The notes under the pieces: generated by a model
What the model saw: the letters and a program-made list of their open reading frames with translations, nothing else
Database searches by the model: none
Told to the model about the DNA's origin: nothing
NCBI RefSeq assembly: GCF_023715415.1
Contig: NZ_JAMBOB010000003.1
Span: 434,001 to 498,000, forward strand
Reading direction: 5' to 3'
DNA length: 64,000 nucleotides
DNA from: Neobacillus niacini
GTDB lineage: Bacteria > Bacillota > Bacilli > Bacillales > Cytobacillaceae
Made by a program: the position numbers and the translations under genes
Part shown: positions 46,430 through 55,699 of the stretch, piece by piece
Numbering within the stretch: the first letter of the stretch is position 1
Layout: each line of letters starts with the position of its first letter

Positions 46430-48643
46430 TTAGATATACGTAAATCTAAAACAATCTTGGATAAAGTTTACCTGGTCTTCAAAGCTTTCAATCTCGAATA
46501 ACACATTGAAATAGCCTGCTGTTCCATCGTTTAATGAACATATTTCTTTAAAGGTTTCCACAGTCTGCTTTTTATTTTCTAAGCTACTTTTATATAAATC
46601 TGATAAAAAGAGTTCAGTGGCTAAATTCATTAGCTTAAGAATGATTTGATCATCATCTTGAACAGTATTATGAATGAGGAATTTTAATTGTTTTAAATCT
46701 AAACTATGTTTAGATTGTCCTTGAAGCCAAAGCGCTGCATGTTTGTAAATTAATTGCCATGGATATACAGTCTTTGATTTCCTTACAAAAAGTAATTCAC
46801 TTAGAAATCTTGAAATTTCTTTCGTTTCTGATTTTGACAATGGATCCTGAAAAACATTCAAACTCTTTACAAAGAGAAATAGCTTATAGGAATGATCCTG
46901 TACATCTTCTAGACTTGAGAGGTACTTGAACTGCTCCATTATTCCCTTGTCATTTAAATAATGAATAACATACTGGTCATATAACTCTCTATTTTTCAAA
47001 TCTAGTGCCAGGTGTAAAAGAAAAGAAATCGTCATTTCTTGATTACCAGGATCTCCCGCAAATTCTTCTAGCGCTGCTTCAAAGTACATTACAGCCATTT
47101 CACTATCCCCGTTGAAGGAATACATTTGTCCAAGAGAACTATAGGCTTTCCCTAAGAGAAGTAGCCTCGATTCCAAAGTTTTACTAGGGCTCATGCTGAC
47201 CGGAAAGACATTCGGTCCGACTTGTTTAATTTTTTCTAATTTCTTAACATTAAAATCTGACCATTCTATGGCTTTATCAAATTGAAAGGAATTCGCAAAC
47301 ATTGTCGCTACACTTAACACGGTTCCACAAAAATCTTCTGGAGATACAAACTCAGCTAAACTTACACAGATATTAAAGTAAAACTCAGATTGTTTGACAT
47401 TGCCTAAATGATTGTAAACAATAATCATGGAATCGGCTAACTGATATTTTTCTTTTTGATAGATGGAAGTTCCATGTTTACTTTCCCACTCCTCAACTAA
47501 GCTCCATATAGATTCTCCAACATATGCCGCTTCTTGTAAACGCTCCGCCTTTTGACTTTTCTTTTGCTTTATGACGTACTCTTTAAACTCATTTGTATAT
47601 TTATAAAATGAATTGGGGTCAAATAAAACGTGCTTCCTGCTTTCTAGCTTATTAATCCAAAGCAAAGAATAATTGGGCAAAAATGGAGAGGAACTATTTT
47701 TTAGGTCGTACGAAATCCTCAAAAACTCCATTAGATCTTTCTGTTGGAATGACTGATAAAGCTTTTTCCACCCAATATTGATCTCATCATACGTCCAGAA
47801 GAGTAATGGCTTCTTAGTGACCTCTCTCGCTACTTTAATAAACTCAGAAATTTTAAAATCAGAATGGACCTGTTCTTTTCCATCAATAAATGAAGAGGCT
47901 GCTACACTATCCCGGATGATATCACAAGCAAAATCAGCTAAGTATAAGAATGGGGTGGTTGGCCGTTCTTCATCTTTTTTGCTAGAATGATAGTTAATAG
48001 AATCCACATGAAAGGCAAAATGACCATCTGTGTTTTGGCCTAATTCTTCCATGGCAAGAGCCAACATAGATTTAAAGGTAGATTGGCTTGTTAAATAATA
48101 TAGTTTTTCTCCTTTGTAGTTAAGGTCCTTTGACTCATAACCAAGTGCTTCATACTCTTCAATGGTTTCAAAATCAGTTATTTTTACCGGTACACTCCTT
48201 TTCGCTATTTCCAAATGAATTTTAGTATTGTTTTCCTTATCTGGATTATGGAAAAGGTAAGTGATTAATAATTGAATGATCATATTTTCATATAAATTGC
48301 TCGCAACTTCATCATCTAGTATATTAGAAGAAGATTTGGACTGATAATGATGCGGTTTTATCATCATTAAAAATTGGTACTTACCCGATGTTCGGAGATA
48401 GTCTTTAATTTTACTTTTTAACTGAATTTTTTGTTGTACATGATCGGAACGATGGCGCCTATCTTTGGCATGAATTCCTTTTGGGTAGTCAATTCCTAAT
48501 TCCTGACACTCATATTTTAAAAATTCTTCTATACTATTCCGTTCCTCTTCATAATCATTACCATGGTATACTAAACCACCAATTAGCAAGGTTTTCGTAT
48601 TTTTTTCAAAATTCCCACTTTCATCTATACAAATCGTTGGCAA
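46430..48643 (-). CDS. DUF3800-like RNase H-fold protein fused to TPR-type repeats
   Basis: 737 residues. The N-terminal 250 or so look like DUF3800: TICIDESGNFEKN at the start (Asp/Glu cluster), LIGGLVYHG, HVDSINY and FLYLADFACDIIRD, the usual positions of the acidic residues of an RNase H-like nuclease. The rest (about 320-737) is helical, with TPR-like pairs (LGKAYSSLGQMYSFNGDSEM...). Start TTG with GGGGAGA 5-6 bases upstream. It is 44 bases after the PPK2 gene and ends at an operon terminator, so it is the last gene of that unit. A nuclease effector or an adaptor is the likely role (inference). Confidence 0.7.
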   Translation of the reverse strand: MPTICIDESGNFEKNTKTLLIGGLVYHGNDYEEERNSIEEFLKYECQELGIDYPKGIHAKDRRHRSDHVQQKIQLKSKIKDYLRTSGKYQFLMMIKPHHYQSKSSSNILDDEVASNLYENMIIQLLITYLFHNPDKENNTKIHLEIAKRSVPVKITDFETIEEYEALGYESKDLNYKGEKLYYLTSQSTFKSMLALAMEELGQNTDGHFAFHVDSINYHSSKKDEERPTTPFLYLADFACDIIRDSVAASSFIDGKEQVHSDFKISEFIKVAREVTKKPLLFWTYDEINIGWKKLYQSFQQKDLMEFLRISYDLKNSSSPFLPNYSLLWINKLESRKHVLFDPNSFYKYTNEFKEYVIKQKKSQKAERLQEAAYVGESIWSLVEEWESKHGTSIYQKEKYQLADSMIIVYNHLGNVKQSEFYFNICVSLAEFVSPEDFCGTVLSVATMFANSFQFDKAIEWSDFNVKKLEKIKQVGPNVFPVSMSPSKTLESRLLLLGKAYSSLGQMYSFNGDSEMAVMYFEAALEEFAGDPGNQEMTISFLLHLALDLKNRELYDQYVIHYLNDKGIMEQFKYLSSLEDVQDHSYKLFLFVKSLNVFQDPLSKSETKEISRFLSELLFVRKSKTVYPWQLIYKHAALWLQGQSKHSLDLKQLKFLIHNTVQDDDQIILKLMNLATELFLSDLYKSSLENKKQTVETFKEICSLNDGTAGYFNVLFEIESFEDQVNFIQDCFRFTYI

Positions 48644-48687
48644 ATCTATCTCCCCAATACATATAATTTCTTTCTAAATTAATTTTA

Positions 48688-49995
48688 TCAATTACCATCA
48701 TTTAAAACATTGAATATTTTCGTAAAGATCTTATCCTTCGCATAAGCACTGCTTGTTGATTCAACAACAATCCAAGGGGCGTGTGGTTTACTTGTACGGT
48801 CTATCATTTCTTCAGCACATTTTTCGAAGTCACGCCAATGAGCCCTATTTTTCCAATCATCTTCAAGTTGGTTTTCCTTCACGTTAGAATCATGATCCAT
48901 TCGGTGCTTAAACCTAATGAGTTGTTCATCCTGATCAATATGAAGCCAAAATTTAAGGATAATTACACCAGAATCAGCAAGTTCCTTTTCCATATCACAG
49001 ATATCAGTATAGGCTTTATTCCACTTTTCCTCATAACACTTATTATAGATTCGATTTTCCATAACCCACTTGTACCAGGTTCGATCCATAATTAATATGT
49101 CACCAAATTTAGGAACCAAATTCCAGTAATAATAAAGATAGTGTCGACCCTGTTCGAAATCCTTTATGGTCGCATGCGGAACGACTTTGTATTTTCGTGG
49201 ATCAAGGGGGGATATGAGACTCCCAATACTTCCGCTCTTCCCTGCTCCGTCCCATCCTTCAAATAATAAAATTATGCTTTTCTTACTCTTTAAGAGTCTC
49301 TCAGGTAATTTCTTCATTTCTTGATGGTAGGTTTCTAGTCTCTTCTCAAAGATTTCCTTTTCAAGATTTAACGAAAGATCTATCGTATCAAAAGAAAATT
49401 TCGGAAGATAGTCTGATACAATTTGTTTTAATGTATTTGTAGGTTCAGCTAATCCTTCTTCTAACCTCTTAATAACCACTTCAAACATCTTTCTATCATT
49501 TAATTCTTGTGTTTTTTCATTTAGGATAGTCCAGCTAGGTTCAGATGGAATCATCAAGTTATTCACTTTGATACTTGGCAGGATAAATTTAATCAGAATG
49601 ATTCCTTCAGATTCTAACTGATTCTCAAATCTAACAATTCGTTCATAATAATCATTCGAAATTTCATCTTTGCCATTCGCTAATATTTCATCACGAAACC
49701 ACATCTTATCTACGATGGAAATTTTACCAACTGTTGGACTCGCCACCCAAAACCTTTTTAGATAGGGATAATTTTTATACATGTCTGCCAAATCATCTAT
49801 TGAATAAACATTTAGCCAACGCTGATCAAGTGGTTTAATTAATTTATTGATAAAGGATCCCTTTGCATCTTCGTCGTTTCCTTCAAAAAGAATGAGCATT
49901 GAGATCTTTTTCTCAATCATAGTGTTCTGTAAAGCTACCAGCCTTTTCTCTAGTATATTATCAATACTAATCTGTGAAATACCACTTTTATTCAT
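48688..49995 (-). CDS. Two-domain polyphosphate kinase 2 (PPK2/PAP-type)
   Basis: 435 residues from the ATG at 49993-49995 (MNKSGISQISIDN), with GGGGAGA 7 bases before it; the ATG six codons earlier is too close to AGGAGA. Two PPK2 P-loop domains: the first (about 30-145) has the degenerate P-loop FEGNDEDAKGS at 37-47, the second (about 240-410) the intact FEGWDGAGKS at 245-254 and DRTWY at 304-308. This matches polyphosphate:AMP phosphotransferases, where the N-domain is non-catalytic. The enzyme would phosphorylate a nucleotide with polyphosphate. Gene sits in the middle of the kinase-DHH/PPK2/DUF3800 operon. Confidence 0.88.
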   Translation of the reverse strand: MNKSGISQISIDNILEKRLVALQNTMIEKKISMLILFEGNDEDAKGSFINKLIKPLDQRWLNVYSIDDLADMYKNYPYLKRFWVASPTVGKISIVDKMWFRDEILANGKDEISNDYYERIVRFENQLESEGIILIKFILPSIKVNNLMIPSEPSWTILNEKTQELNDRKMFEVVIKRLEEGLAEPTNTLKQIVSDYLPKFSFDTIDLSLNLEKEIFEKRLETYHQEMKKLPERLLKSKKSIILLFEGWDGAGKSGSIGSLISPLDPRKYKVVPHATIKDFEQGRHYLYYYWNLVPKFGDILIMDRTWYKWVMENRIYNKCYEEKWNKAYTDICDMEKELADSGVIILKFWLHIDQDEQLIRFKHRMDHDSNVKENQLEDDWKNRAHWRDFEKCAEEMIDRTSKPHAPWIVVESTSSAYAKDKIFTKIFNVLNDGN

Positions 49996-50042
49996 CTCAT
50001 TCTCCCCAATCATTCTCCTATCAAGCTTTTGAAGATATTTAC

Positions 50043-52403
50043 TTATTGTGGAACTGTTTGATATCGATTCATCACAATATTCTTTATTTCCTCAATAGTT
50101 AGTAAACTTCCAACATGTGGAGCATCTATAATCGTATAATTGAAAATTTGACCGTTAAACCATGGATCTTTATTATCACACCATTCTTCCTTGTAACGTC
50201 TTGTTTCCCGACTACGCCACTTGGTTTTCAATTCTCCAAACAGTTGATATTCCTTATCCAATTCAGCTTTTTCTAACTTTTGATAGAGGTCACCTAAAAA
50301 AACATCGCTATTTGGGTCGACAGAAATAACCACGCGATTAACCTCTAAATCATCCATCCCTTCAAAGCATTTCTTCCTTGGGTTACTAGGTATAAAGGTA
50401 AAGATATAACCTTCCCTTCTTGCCCAATGTTTGTGTAATAAACAGGTAGGCGCTGTATTCCAAACTAATCCTTTTATCGTTTTTGTTTCTATATCTTGTT
50501 TTACTACTGGCAGGTTCAAATGGATCTTTTCACAGATTGTTTCACGATCCTTCTCATAACTTTTGTAATCAACTTCAACAAGTGAAAATTCTCTATCAAA
50601 CGGACAACCTTCAAATAGGATGGCTAGGTTAAACAAATTCTGTTGACTACCTCTAAGCTGATTCAACCGGTCCATCAAATATTCAATTAATTCAATTCCT
50701 CTTTCCAATGTTCTCTTATTCAACTCATACCCTTGAAGATCTGGATTATCTTTCTTTATCACGGCTTGAATGGCACTCGCAATGGCATAGGGAGTGAACA
50801 AATAACCGTCTGTATGTTTAATAAGTCCTGAGTCTACTTCTTCAACATACTCAACTAACTTTTCAACATTCTTTGGTAAATCACCGTTTATTACGAGATA
50901 TTTCGCTATATAGGCGGAAGCAAAGCAATCTAAATCAGGTTCGTGATGGACAATAATCTCAAACGTTTGTGTTCCGTTTGTTTTCTCTAGGTTATCTAGT
51001 AGAAAATTTGGCGAATTTGCAATAACACCTGTGGTACTGGAATATTTCTTGTCTTTTACAACATATCCATCTTTTGATTGATGAAGGTCGATTACACCAG
51101 TGGATAACATGTTTCCTGTATCCAAAAATATTCGATTTTTTTTAATTTTATATTTATCATTAGGATCATCTTTCGAAACCATTGCACCCATAGGGATGAA
51201 TTCGAAGTGAAAGGTTGGCTCATATTGGGAAGATGTCTTTGCCGATTGATTAAGGTTCCAAGAAAAAACCAATGACTCTATTGGTGTAGGATGATAAAGT
51301 CCTAGTTTTTCGAGTGCAGCTTTTAAGAAAAAAGAGGCATAGATGAATGCAGCATATTTTTTAGTAAGATCTTTTGTCTTACGGAAGAAATTAATCCCCG
51401 CAGCAACACCTGCTAAATAAAACGAGGTATCATATTTCGTATTTCTAGGATCTCCAATGACTTGGTTATAGCCTTTTCGCAACGTATTGATAAATTCACG
51501 TAAAATACTTGCTTTATATCCATATGGTATATTTACATTTCTTATATCATGGCTAAGCGCTTTTGTTAAATCTATCCACTTTTGGATTTGGTCATCATTT
51601 TCAAAACGATACAAATCCATCAATGTATGCAGTTCCATATAGGCCAGGTCATAAAAAACATTCGTATTCTCCTGTGTATCACCGATATCGATAATATTGA
51701 TAGTATCATTAGAGAAGATAACATTTTTTGAGTGAAAGTCCCCATGAGATAAGGAAAGAAAGCAATGAATTTCAATTGGTTGCTGATCTGCATTCTTCCA
51801 TACTGGATCGGCACTTAAAAAGTAAAATGGATTCGGAATAAATTCTTTTGTGTTCTCTAAGAAAAGCCATTTTATGTTTTCCGGTATAGTAAGTAGAGAA
51901 AAGGCATCCCTATATTTCTGATCATTTAATTTTGTAAGTAAACAATTTGAAATATTTTCAATAGGTGACAGCTTTGCCCTTTCATGTTTTTTATTCCATT
52001 TAAACATAAAGTCCATTAGTTTTTCAGAAGCAGCTTTTGCTTGTACAGATTCATCTGCCAGTAACCGATAATAAGTGATTTCATCTAAACTATCCCCTGC
52101 TAATTCATACAGGCTAACATATGTAGTGGAACCATTTTCATTTCGAATTTCAAAATTGACAACTAAATTCGCGATAGAATGATGATATCCATTTTCTTTT
52201 GCTTTGTTATATACTTTATTAAAACTATCGACTTCATTATCAGGACCAATTTTCAAGACTCCTAACTTACTGGTTTCACCATAATCCACTAGGAACACAC
52301 TTGCAGGGGATAATCCACCCGTTAATGCCTTCAATATGTCAATTGGCAAAAATGAATCATTCAACTTTTCTTCAATTTGCTTAAAAATTTCTCCCTTTTT
52401 CAT
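50043..52403 (-). CDS. APH-like phosphotransferase fused to DHH-like phosphoesterase
   Basis: 786 residues. N-terminal half (1 to about 380): aminoglycoside/choline-kinase fold with LSHGDFHSKNVIF at 218-230 (catalytic Asp222) and IDIGD at 238-242 (metal Asp). Such domains have been described in ternary conflict systems (TCAD9-like; my recollection, moderate). C-terminal half (about 420-786): DHH-superfamily features HHEPDLDCFAS at 486-496 and YVEEVDSG at 519-526, ending with DPWFNGQIFNYTIIDAPHVG. About 370 residues of this half are homologous to the first half of the neighbouring DHH-CorA protein. Starts MKKGEIFKQ with GGAGG upstream; first gene of the operon with PPK2 and DUF3800. Confidence 0.72.
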   Translation of the reverse strand: MKKGEIFKQIEEKLNDSFLPIDILKALTGGLSPASVFLVDYGETSKLGVLKIGPDNEVDSFNKVYNKAKENGYHHSIANLVVNFEIRNENGSTTYVSLYELAGDSLDEITYYRLLADESVQAKAASEKLMDFMFKWNKKHERAKLSPIENISNCLLTKLNDQKYRDAFSLLTIPENIKWLFLENTKEFIPNPFYFLSADPVWKNADQQPIEIHCFLSLSHGDFHSKNVIFSNDTINIIDIGDTQENTNVFYDLAYMELHTLMDLYRFENDDQIQKWIDLTKALSHDIRNVNIPYGYKASILREFINTLRKGYNQVIGDPRNTKYDTSFYLAGVAAGINFFRKTKDLTKKYAAFIYASFFLKAALEKLGLYHPTPIESLVFSWNLNQSAKTSSQYEPTFHFEFIPMGAMVSKDDPNDKYKIKKNRIFLDTGNMLSTGVIDLHQSKDGYVVKDKKYSSTTGVIANSPNFLLDNLEKTNGTQTFEIIVHHEPDLDCFASAYIAKYLVINGDLPKNVEKLVEYVEEVDSGLIKHTDGYLFTPYAIASAIQAVIKKDNPDLQGYELNKRTLERGIELIEYLMDRLNQLRGSQQNLFNLAILFEGCPFDREFSLVEVDYKSYEKDRETICEKIHLNLPVVKQDIETKTIKGLVWNTAPTCLLHKHWARREGYIFTFIPSNPRKKCFEGMDDLEVNRVVISVDPNSDVFLGDLYQKLEKAELDKEYQLFGELKTKWRSRETRRYKEEWCDNKDPWFNGQIFNYTIIDAPHVGSLLTIEEIKNIVMNRYQTVPQ

Positions 52404-52742
52404 AGTTCCTCCATCTTTTAAAAATTAAAATCTCTACATAAAATAATCGTATGCAAACAATCCTCTAAAATTACTAGAAACGTAAATCAAATAATAGGTA
52501 TTTCCACACCTTTCATGGGTAATTTCAGTGATGCAAATAGTTCAAGTGTCCCTAATATTCTTCTACAAAGACAATGATTCTCCTTTTTTATTATGGGAAT
52601 TTTTAGAAAGTTTAGCATAAAAGAGAAATTAAGTGACTAATATTTGAGTAAAAAAACCCCTTTGAATAATCAAAGGGGCTTTCTTCTTGTAAGAAATAAT
52701 TGTAACATTTCTGTATTTTCAAAAGATAACAGGCACCAGTAT
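52404..52742. other. Intergenic region between the DHH-CorA and kinase-DHH genes
   Basis: Contains the terminator of the DHH-CorA gene (52650-52684) and presumably a new promoter for the kinase-DHH operon (right to left). AT-rich; no ORF. Confidence 0.5.
52650..52684 (-). terminator. Terminator of the DHH-CorA gene
   Basis: AAAGCCCCTTTGATT pairs with AATCAAAGGGG-type arm; followed by TTTTTTT on the minus strand. Confidence 0.85.
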
Positions 52743-55370
52743 TTATAATACTGTTTTGGATAGTCTCCTAATCCAGTCTTTAATTTTATTATTACCGTAA
52801 GTCTTCCCCTTTTTGGATGCCTCCGTCATAGGGGGGATTAGCCTCCAAATAGACCATAAAACTGGAAAACTACCAAAGAAAATGACAACAGCTGGCCATA
52901 TTGGTGTATTTTCATCGAATCCTCCAATATTCATCCCATACACCCCGGTGACCCCAGTAATCGCAAGAAATAATATTGAAATCATGGTAAAACGGAAGTT
53001 AAAAATATAATCTTTCTTTGTATTTTGATAATCGGCAATGGCTGAAATTTGGTCAATTACTTCATCATGAAGGTCTTTAGATTCAAACACTTCCAGGCAT
53101 TTTTTATAAACATTCATACCCTCCTCATCGTCGGTAATCTGACTGGACCAGCCTTGGACAAGAAAGTCATATAATTGATCGCGAAGATTTAGTACTTGCT
53201 CTCGTTTATCTTTTACACCGATTTCAGAGAGTTTCTCAGAAAAGTTCAATAAGACAAATCGTTGCTGAAGGGATAATAAGAAAATATAATAATCCACTGT
53301 CCGAAATATTTGCCGTTCTTCCTCCATTGCGGTTTTTAATTCTTCAAATTTATTTACCTCCATTCTATCCTCTGTTTTATCAAAAATAAGCAAAACATTT
53401 CCTTTTTTACTGATTCCTATAGTGATATCCTTGTTTACTTCATAGGATATCCTGTTTTGGACTGTCAGCTCATCATCTGATTGGTGAGCTGAATTCCATG
53501 TTAAGTGAGAGGATAATTTGAAAAGCAATTCCTTCTTGGCCGATTCAAAATAACGATTGGCACTAATTGTAACATCTGAGTACATGATGCCAGGATGAGA
53601 CCGATTTAGAGTATGTAAGAATCCGGAAAAATACTTTCTTGTTTCCTTAAATAGCAGTTCTTTCGTCTTTAGACCTTTGCAAAGTTCTTTATTCATTTCC
53701 AAGACCATGTCTAAAAAAATGAGGTCTTGGTGGCTTTCTGGAACATCTGCATCCACTGCAAGAAATCCAATTCCATACCGGAATATATGGATGGTTGGGT
53801 TGCTAATGTTTACTATCACATTATCACGATTGTGTACCATTTCTATTTCTACTTTTTCGCAGCTAGAAATTACTTCATTTTCAAAATGAAGCAGCAGTGA
53901 AAATTGCTCATTCGATGCAAAACTGCCGCTGTACCTGTCCTCACCTATTTGTTGATTAAACAAATATTTCTGGATATAAGGAAGAAAATAATTAGTCTGA
54001 AAACCTTCATTGCCATAGTCAACTTTAGTGAGGTGCATGTTTTCATCTAATTTCCGGTAGAATTCCTCAAACTCATTTATACCAAATTGAAATGGATAGA
54101 GAATTTTTGTGTGAAATCCCTTTACGACAGGCTTTGTATAATCTAGGACAGTTCGTCTGATTTCGGAAATGGTTAGTAGACTTCCTACCCTCGGCCCGTC
54201 AACAATTTGGTAATTATTATTACGGCCATCGAACCAGGGATCTTCATTATCCAGCCAAGCCTCCGGAAATCTTTTTGACTTTCGGGACCGCCATTTATCC
54301 TTAAGTTCCTCGTTGAATAACGTGTCCTCTTTTTTTGTTTCTTCAAATTCCAACATTTCAGCTAATCCATAAAGTGAAACGTCAGAAGTGCCGTCCACTG
54401 AAATGATTACCCTGTTTGTAGCTGAAATGGCTGCTATGACTTCTTCCCCACCTAATACAAATGATTCAAGAAACTCTTGTTTAGGCGGGTACCTCTTCTT
54501 TGGAATAAAAGTAAACGTATATCCTTTTCCTGAAGGAGCATTTACATCAGATCTTGCCCAAAGTTTATCCAATAATGAAGTCGACGGGGCATTCCAAAAT
54601 AAACCTTCCACTTCACGGGTGCTGCCTTCAAAACACGGCAAACGAATTTTCCTTTTTTCACAAATATTTTCAAGATCATCCAAATACTTTTTATAATCTT
54701 CTTCAACCAGTATCTGCTCCATTTGAAAGGGGTGGTCTACCTCAAATAATACCGGGCTTTTGAGCGTTCTTTCCCTTTCAGATAAAAGGGATAGTCTATT
54801 CATTATGTATTTAATTAATTCTAATCCCCTCATCAAAATATTGATATGTCCACGGGGCACTGTCTCATCAATGACTTGTGAAATAGAGTATGGTGCTAAT
54901 GGCCGGTCCGGGTCCAGCTTCATTTTACCGGTATCTATCTCCTCCGCATAATCCGCCAGTTCTTTTGCAAATGGTGGTAGTTTCCGATGCTGCAGATAGT
55001 ATTGAGCCAAATAAACAGAAGCAAAACAGTCAAAATCTGGGTAAGTATGAACAATAATGGTTACTTTCTCAATCGTATCACTTAAATAATCCAACATTTC
55101 AGGAAATGTATAGATAAGTTTCGCTGTGCTAACAATGGATTCATCTTTCCATTTAAAACCATTTTTCATCTGATGGATATCAATAACCCCAGGTTCCAAT
55201 CGGTTTCCTAAATCTAAGATTAATGTTGAATATCTGTCATAATAATAATGAAAAACATTTTCTTCGTTTGTTAGGACCAATTCATTTGGATTATCCTCTA
55301 CCTTTACCACTAAACCAGGTGCATAAAATTGATAATCAAATAGAATCTCTCTCGTAATCGTTTGCTGCAT
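52743..55370 (-). CDS. DHH-like phosphoesterase fused to CorA-type membrane domain
   Basis: 875 residues. N-terminal part (about 47-425) is homologous to the C-terminal half of the neighbouring kinase-DHH protein: HTYPDFDCFAS at 108-118, YAEEIDTG at 141-148, a conserved KWRSRKSKRFPEAW and WFDGRNNNYQIVDGPRVGSL. The middle (about 425-780) is a cytoplasmic helical and strand region. The end has two membrane helices, with the CorA signature YGMN at 811-814 between them, and FxNTPIWP in the loop as in CorA. This suggests a pentameric channel controlled by a nucleotide-like ligand that the DHH domain could destroy. In type III CRISPR CorA effectors a DHH-type phosphodiesterase (NrN) accompanies CorA. 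ATG start; own terminator. Confidence 0.78.
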   Translation of the reverse strand: MQQTITREILFDYQFYAPGLVVKVEDNPNELVLTNEENVFHYYYDRYSTLILDLGNRLEPGVIDIHQMKNGFKWKDESIVSTAKLIYTFPEMLDYLSDTIEKVTIIVHTYPDFDCFASVYLAQYYLQHRKLPPFAKELADYAEEIDTGKMKLDPDRPLAPYSISQVIDETVPRGHINILMRGLELIKYIMNRLSLLSERERTLKSPVLFEVDHPFQMEQILVEEDYKKYLDDLENICEKRKIRLPCFEGSTREVEGLFWNAPSTSLLDKLWARSDVNAPSGKGYTFTFIPKKRYPPKQEFLESFVLGGEEVIAAISATNRVIISVDGTSDVSLYGLAEMLEFEETKKEDTLFNEELKDKWRSRKSKRFPEAWLDNEDPWFDGRNNNYQIVDGPRVGSLLTISEIRRTVLDYTKPVVKGFHTKILYPFQFGINEFEEFYRKLDENMHLTKVDYGNEGFQTNYFLPYIQKYLFNQQIGEDRYSGSFASNEQFSLLLHFENEVISSCEKVEIEMVHNRDNVIVNISNPTIHIFRYGIGFLAVDADVPESHQDLIFLDMVLEMNKELCKGLKTKELLFKETRKYFSGFLHTLNRSHPGIMYSDVTISANRYFESAKKELLFKLSSHLTWNSAHQSDDELTVQNRISYEVNKDITIGISKKGNVLLIFDKTEDRMEVNKFEELKTAMEEERQIFRTVDYYIFLLSLQQRFVLLNFSEKLSEIGVKDKREQVLNLRDQLYDFLVQGWSSQITDDEEGMNVYKKCLEVFESKDLHDEVIDQISAIADYQNTKKDYIFNFRFTMISILFLAITGVTGVYGMNIGGFDENTPIWPAVVIFFGSFPVLWSIWRLIPPMTEASKKGKTYGNNKIKDWIRRLSKTVL

Positions 55371-55551
55371 GGCAAAATTCCTTCTTTTGTTATATTCTAT
55401 GTCTATTCTACTAGGTTATTAAAATTTTTCTTTTCAGTCAATGGTTTGATAATAACAAGTTTTTTCATTTTTTTTTTAAAATTATTCAATTTAATAGTGT
55501 GAATTCTAAACATTTTAATAGTGCAATATAATACTACTGTAATTTCTGATG

Positions 55552-55590
55552 GAGACAATCAGAGGTGGGTAAATAGTCTCCACCAAAAAT
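55552..55590 (-). promoter_or_regulatory. Two mutually exclusive hairpins upstream of the DHH-CorA gene
   Basis: GGAGAC (55554-55559 region) can pair with GTCTCC (55580 region), or GGTGG with CCACC in the same stretch; both cannot form at once. The site lies about 180 bases before the DHH-CorA start, on its strand. It may be a leader or attenuator; no T-run is present, so it is not a plain terminator. Confidence 0.35.
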
Positions 55591-55699
55591 GTTTATTAAT
55601 AGAAAATATGTCTATATTTAGGAGTGTTACTTTAAGGAATGTCGTTTATTACTACTATCAACTTCTATAACGATATTGAAAAAATTTTTTCAATTGATT

